Source: G965279335 sp965279285 (GTDB lineage: Bacteria > Pseudomonadota > Gammaproteobacteria > DSM-16500). Taken from it: a DNA stretch of 64,000 nt. Positions within the stretch are counted from its first letter, which is position 1, and each line of letters starts with the position of its first letter. The stretch is taken from positions 496,001 to 560,000 of the forward strand of contig OZ257148.1 of NCBI GenBank assembly GCA_965279285.1. Reading direction: 5' to 3'. This document shows positions 61,951 through 64,000 of this stretch, one piece after another. The notes beneath the pieces were generated by a model that saw only the letters and a list, made by a program, of their open reading frames with translations, was not told where the DNA came from and did no database searches. The position numbers were made by a program, and so were the translations under genes.

Positions 61951-62721
61951 ATGAAATTAAGCTATCTTGAAAGAGCAAATTATTGCAAAAATACACTTGC
62001 AAAAGAGTTATTTCAGCTAATGCAACATAAACAATCTAATCTTGCTTTATCTGCAGATGTGAAATCTTGTGCTGAGCTTTTACAACTGGCAGAAACTATC
62101 GGGCCAAAAATTTGCTTACTGAAAACTCACATTGATATTTTGAGTGACTTTACTCCTAGCTTTACTAAACATCTAGAAAATATAGCTAAACAGCAACAAT
62201 TTTTACTTTTTGAAGATAGAAAGTTTGCTGACATAGGCAACACCGTTAAACTTCAATATACTGCTGGCATTTATCACATTGCCGATTGGGCACATATGAT
62301 TAATGCACATACTTTACCAGGCCCGGGCGTTATTCAAGGTTTGGCTGAAGCAGGACTAGCGAAAAACCGCGGGCTATTATTACTTGCTGAAATGAGCTCA
62401 AGCGCTAATTTATTTACACCCGAATACACACAAAAAACATTAGCAATGGCTAAGCAACATGAAGAATTCGTCATTGGTTTTATCACGCAAAAAAAATTAT
62501 CCCCTGAGCCACAGTGGATATACATGACCCCCGGGATTCAATTCAACGAATCACATGACACGCTAGGTCAGCAATATATTACGCCGGAAAAAGCCATTAT
62601 CGAAAATGGTAACGATATCATTATTGTTGGCCGAGGAATTCTGCAAGCAACTGACCGCATTGCGGTTGCAGAAAAATACCGTCTTGCGGGCTGGAATGCG
62701 TATGAAAATACGTTAATTTAA
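61951..62721 (+). CDS. pyrF: Orotidine 5'-phosphate decarboxylase, eukaryotic type
   Basis: Decarboxylates OMP to UMP, the last step of the pathway (256 residues). It carries the eukaryotic (yeast URA3/animal UMPS) signature: NLALSADVKSCAELLQLAE, ICLLKTHIDIL, FEDRKFADIGNTVKLQY with catalytic Lys and Asp residues, LLLAEMSS and TPGIQF with GSDII-like NDIIIVGRGI at the phosphate site. Bacterial PyrF of ~230-245 residues lacks most of these. No clear ribosome site is seen, so expression may rely on coupling to pyrE. It overlaps the next gene's end by 4 nt. Confidence 0.95.
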   Translation: MKLSYLERANYCKNTLAKELFQLMQHKQSNLALSADVKSCAELLQLAETIGPKICLLKTHIDILSDFTPSFTKHLENIAKQQQFLLFEDRKFADIGNTVKLQYTAGIYHIADWAHMINAHTLPGPGVIQGLAEAGLAKNRGLLLLAEMSSSANLFTPEYTQKTLAMAKQHEEFVIGFITQKKLSPEPQWIYMTPGIQFNESHDTLGQQYITPEKAIIENGNDIIIVGRGILQATDRIAVAEKYRLAGWNAYENTLI

Positions 62722-63158
62722 TTATTTCCTTTCATTTTATGAATACGTGAAACCACCATTTTTAGGCGTTGCACTTCATCCGGAGAAAATTCCTTGTAAA
62801 ACTCTGTTCCATAATTCAAACACAGAAAAACCTGCTCATTGATTCCAGCCACCATATCTCGGCCAGAAATTTCTACGTAATCAATAAAATCCAGCTGATC
62901 ACTTGCCCATGTTTGCAAACGCTCAAGCGTGTCAAATACCAACATAAAATAATTATCTTCTACCTTAGCAAATAAAGGCTTAAAAGGTTCTGCTTCTTGC
63001 TCAGTAATTGCAGCAGCCGTGATGGATGTTTCCTGCTTTTGGACCGGCAGAAAAAATACGGTTCTCAGCAAAGTTAAATAAACTTTGTTAACATCATCTT
63101 GCTTACCTTCACTAGCAAACGCTTGAGCAATCACTTTATCTAAGTCTGTCATCATCAA
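62718..63158 (-). CDS. SseB-family protein
   Basis: A 146-residue cytoplasmic protein resembling the SseB N-terminal family: LLRTVFFLPVQKQE, EPFKPLFAKVEDNYFMLVFD, and LERLQTWASD. The family is of unclear role in most bacteria. Its first three residues are Met, so the exact start is uncertain. Its stop overlaps the convergent pyrF stop by 4 bp. Confidence 0.75.
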   Translation of the reverse strand: MMMTDLDKVIAQAFASEGKQDDVNKVYLTLLRTVFFLPVQKQETSITAAAITEQEAEPFKPLFAKVEDNYFMLVFDTLERLQTWASDQLDFIDYVEISGRDMVAGINEQVFLCLNYGTEFYKEFSPDEVQRLKMVVSRIHKMKGNN

Positions 63159-63326
63159 TAATCTCTACGGTTTTAGTTTTAAATTTTGAATCTTGGATTA
63201 TGCCAGAGAATTGACAAATAAACAGGCAAAAAAACAACTATTCCCCAACAGGGCGTGCATAGGCGTAGCACTTTTTGAGATCTTTAGGTACAATAGCCAC
63301 TTTTTTATTGTGAAGCGATCTTACTT

Positions 63327-64000
63327 ATGACAAAAACATACATCAATCTTACCGCTGCTGAACTTGTTGACTTAGCCTTAGAAAGAAAAGAAGGTGTGCT
63401 AGCTGCAAACCAAGCCTTAACTGTCTCTACAGGGGCTCGCACTGGCCGTTCGCCGAAAGATCGCTTTATTGTCAAAAGCCCGCTCACTGAAAAAACCGTT
63501 GACTGGAATACCATTAATCAAAGTATTGCCCCCGAAAAATTCCATGCGCTATGGGCACGAGCACAAGAATATCTGAACAAAAAAGATTCTACATTTATTT
63601 CTTACTTACAAGTAGGCGCAGAAGAAAAATTTTCTCTTAATGTAAAAGTCATGACCGAGTTAGCATGGCATAATCTTTTTACTCAAGACTTATTCATTCA
63701 ACCCCCAAACCCACCCACAACAGATCAACCCGGACAATGGACTATTCTTTGCGTTCCTGGGCTTAAAACAGATCCTCAACGCGACGGGGTGAATAGTGAT
63801 GCGGCTGTTATCTTAAATTTTGATCTCCGCTGTATACTTATTTGCGGAACTTATTATGCTGGTGAAATGAAAAAAGCCATGTTTTCTGTGCTCAACTTTA
63901 TTTTACCTGAACAAGATGTTCTTCCCATGCATTGCTCAGCAAATGTAGGTCACGATGGCAAGACTGCATTATTTTTTGGCCTATCTGGAACAGGAAAAAC
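63327..64000 (+). CDS. pckA: Phosphoenolpyruvate carboxykinase (ATP), 3' end outside window
   Basis: ATP-type PEPCK converting oxaloacetate to PEP for gluconeogenesis. The visible ~224 residues include TGARTGRSPKDRFIV, GTYYAGEMKKAMFSVLNF, MHCSANVGHDG and the P-loop FFGLSGTGKT reached at the window end. The start ATG at 63327 gives MTKTYINLTAAELVDLALER. About 300 residues lie beyond the window. The stretch 63159-63326 is the upstream region. Confidence 0.95.
   Translation, partial: MTKTYINLTAAELVDLALERKEGVLAANQALTVSTGARTGRSPKDRFIVKSPLTEKTVDWNTINQSIAPEKFHALWARAQEYLNKKDSTFISYLQVGAEEKFSLNVKVMTELAWHNLFTQDLFIQPPNPPTTDQPGQWTILCVPGLKTDPQRDGVNSDAAVILNFDLRCILICGTYYAGEMKKAMFSVLNFILPEQDVLPMHCSANVGHDGKTALFFGLSGTGK

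Overview
The window reads as chromosome of an AT-rich gammaproteobacterium, most like the Legionellales (Legionella/Coxiella relatives). This placement is inferred from the housekeeping genes (miaB-phoH-ybeY-corC, glyQS, priA, pyrBI, ATP-type pckA), from a giant ankyrin protein with two OTU-like protease domains, and from eukaryote-like metabolic genes. No rRNA is present, so the assignment is not proven.

Layout. 1-9.7 kb is core: the end of an unknown helical protein, D-Ala-D-Ala ligase, an L,D-transpeptidase lipoprotein, a Fis-type regulator, a DksA-type zinc finger, rsmE, a 2Fe-2S protein, then miaB-phoH-ybeY-corC. 10-15 kb is accessory: small exported proteins, a hydrolase, a DUF4143 ATPase and a lysozyme-like gene broken by one in-frame TGA. 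15.1-24.7 kb is a scrapyard of mobile DNA (group II intron, integrase tail, AlpA-like gene, decayed IS3 element, orphan coding fragments) around one intact 1532-codon ankyrin/tandem-OTU gene. 24.6-29.56 kb is a small island bounded by tRNA-Arg(CCU) and a direct-repeat copy of its 3' half; it holds a DUF1016 nuclease, a truncated integrase and a 2OG-Fe(II) oxygenase. 29.6-41.2 kb returns to core: prlC, glyQ-glyS-gmhB-plsC, periplasmic proteins and an LPS-core cluster (waaG, waaP, a double kinase). 41.4-43 kb is an AbiE toxin-antitoxin pair with its promoter and two operators. 43-48.9 kb holds a lysine-catabolism pair, an unknown helical protein, priA and tRNA-Leu(CAA). 48.9-53.9 kb is a TpsB / CHASE2-cyclase / FecR cluster. 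54-62.7 kb carries nearly all of de novo UMP synthesis (carA, carB, pyrC, pyrI, pyrB, pyrE, pyrF; pyrD absent). The window ends in SseB-like and pckA genes.

Two themes stand out. First, carA, carB, pyrE and pyrF carry signatures of the eukaryotic CAD and UMP-synthase proteins rather than of ordinary gammaproteobacterial enzymes. pyrE and pyrF are in the same frame, separated by exactly one TAA, so the locus reads as a UMP synthase cut by a single stop codon.

Second, the window is seeded with non-coding hairpin elements with common ends (GTAACTATTCAGC). One class is a ~152-bp miniature element flanked by 8-bp target duplications. Its 46-bp arms differ between copies but stay fully paired, while the 58-nt loop hardly changes. 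Most copies lie at, or supply, the stop codon of a neighbouring gene.
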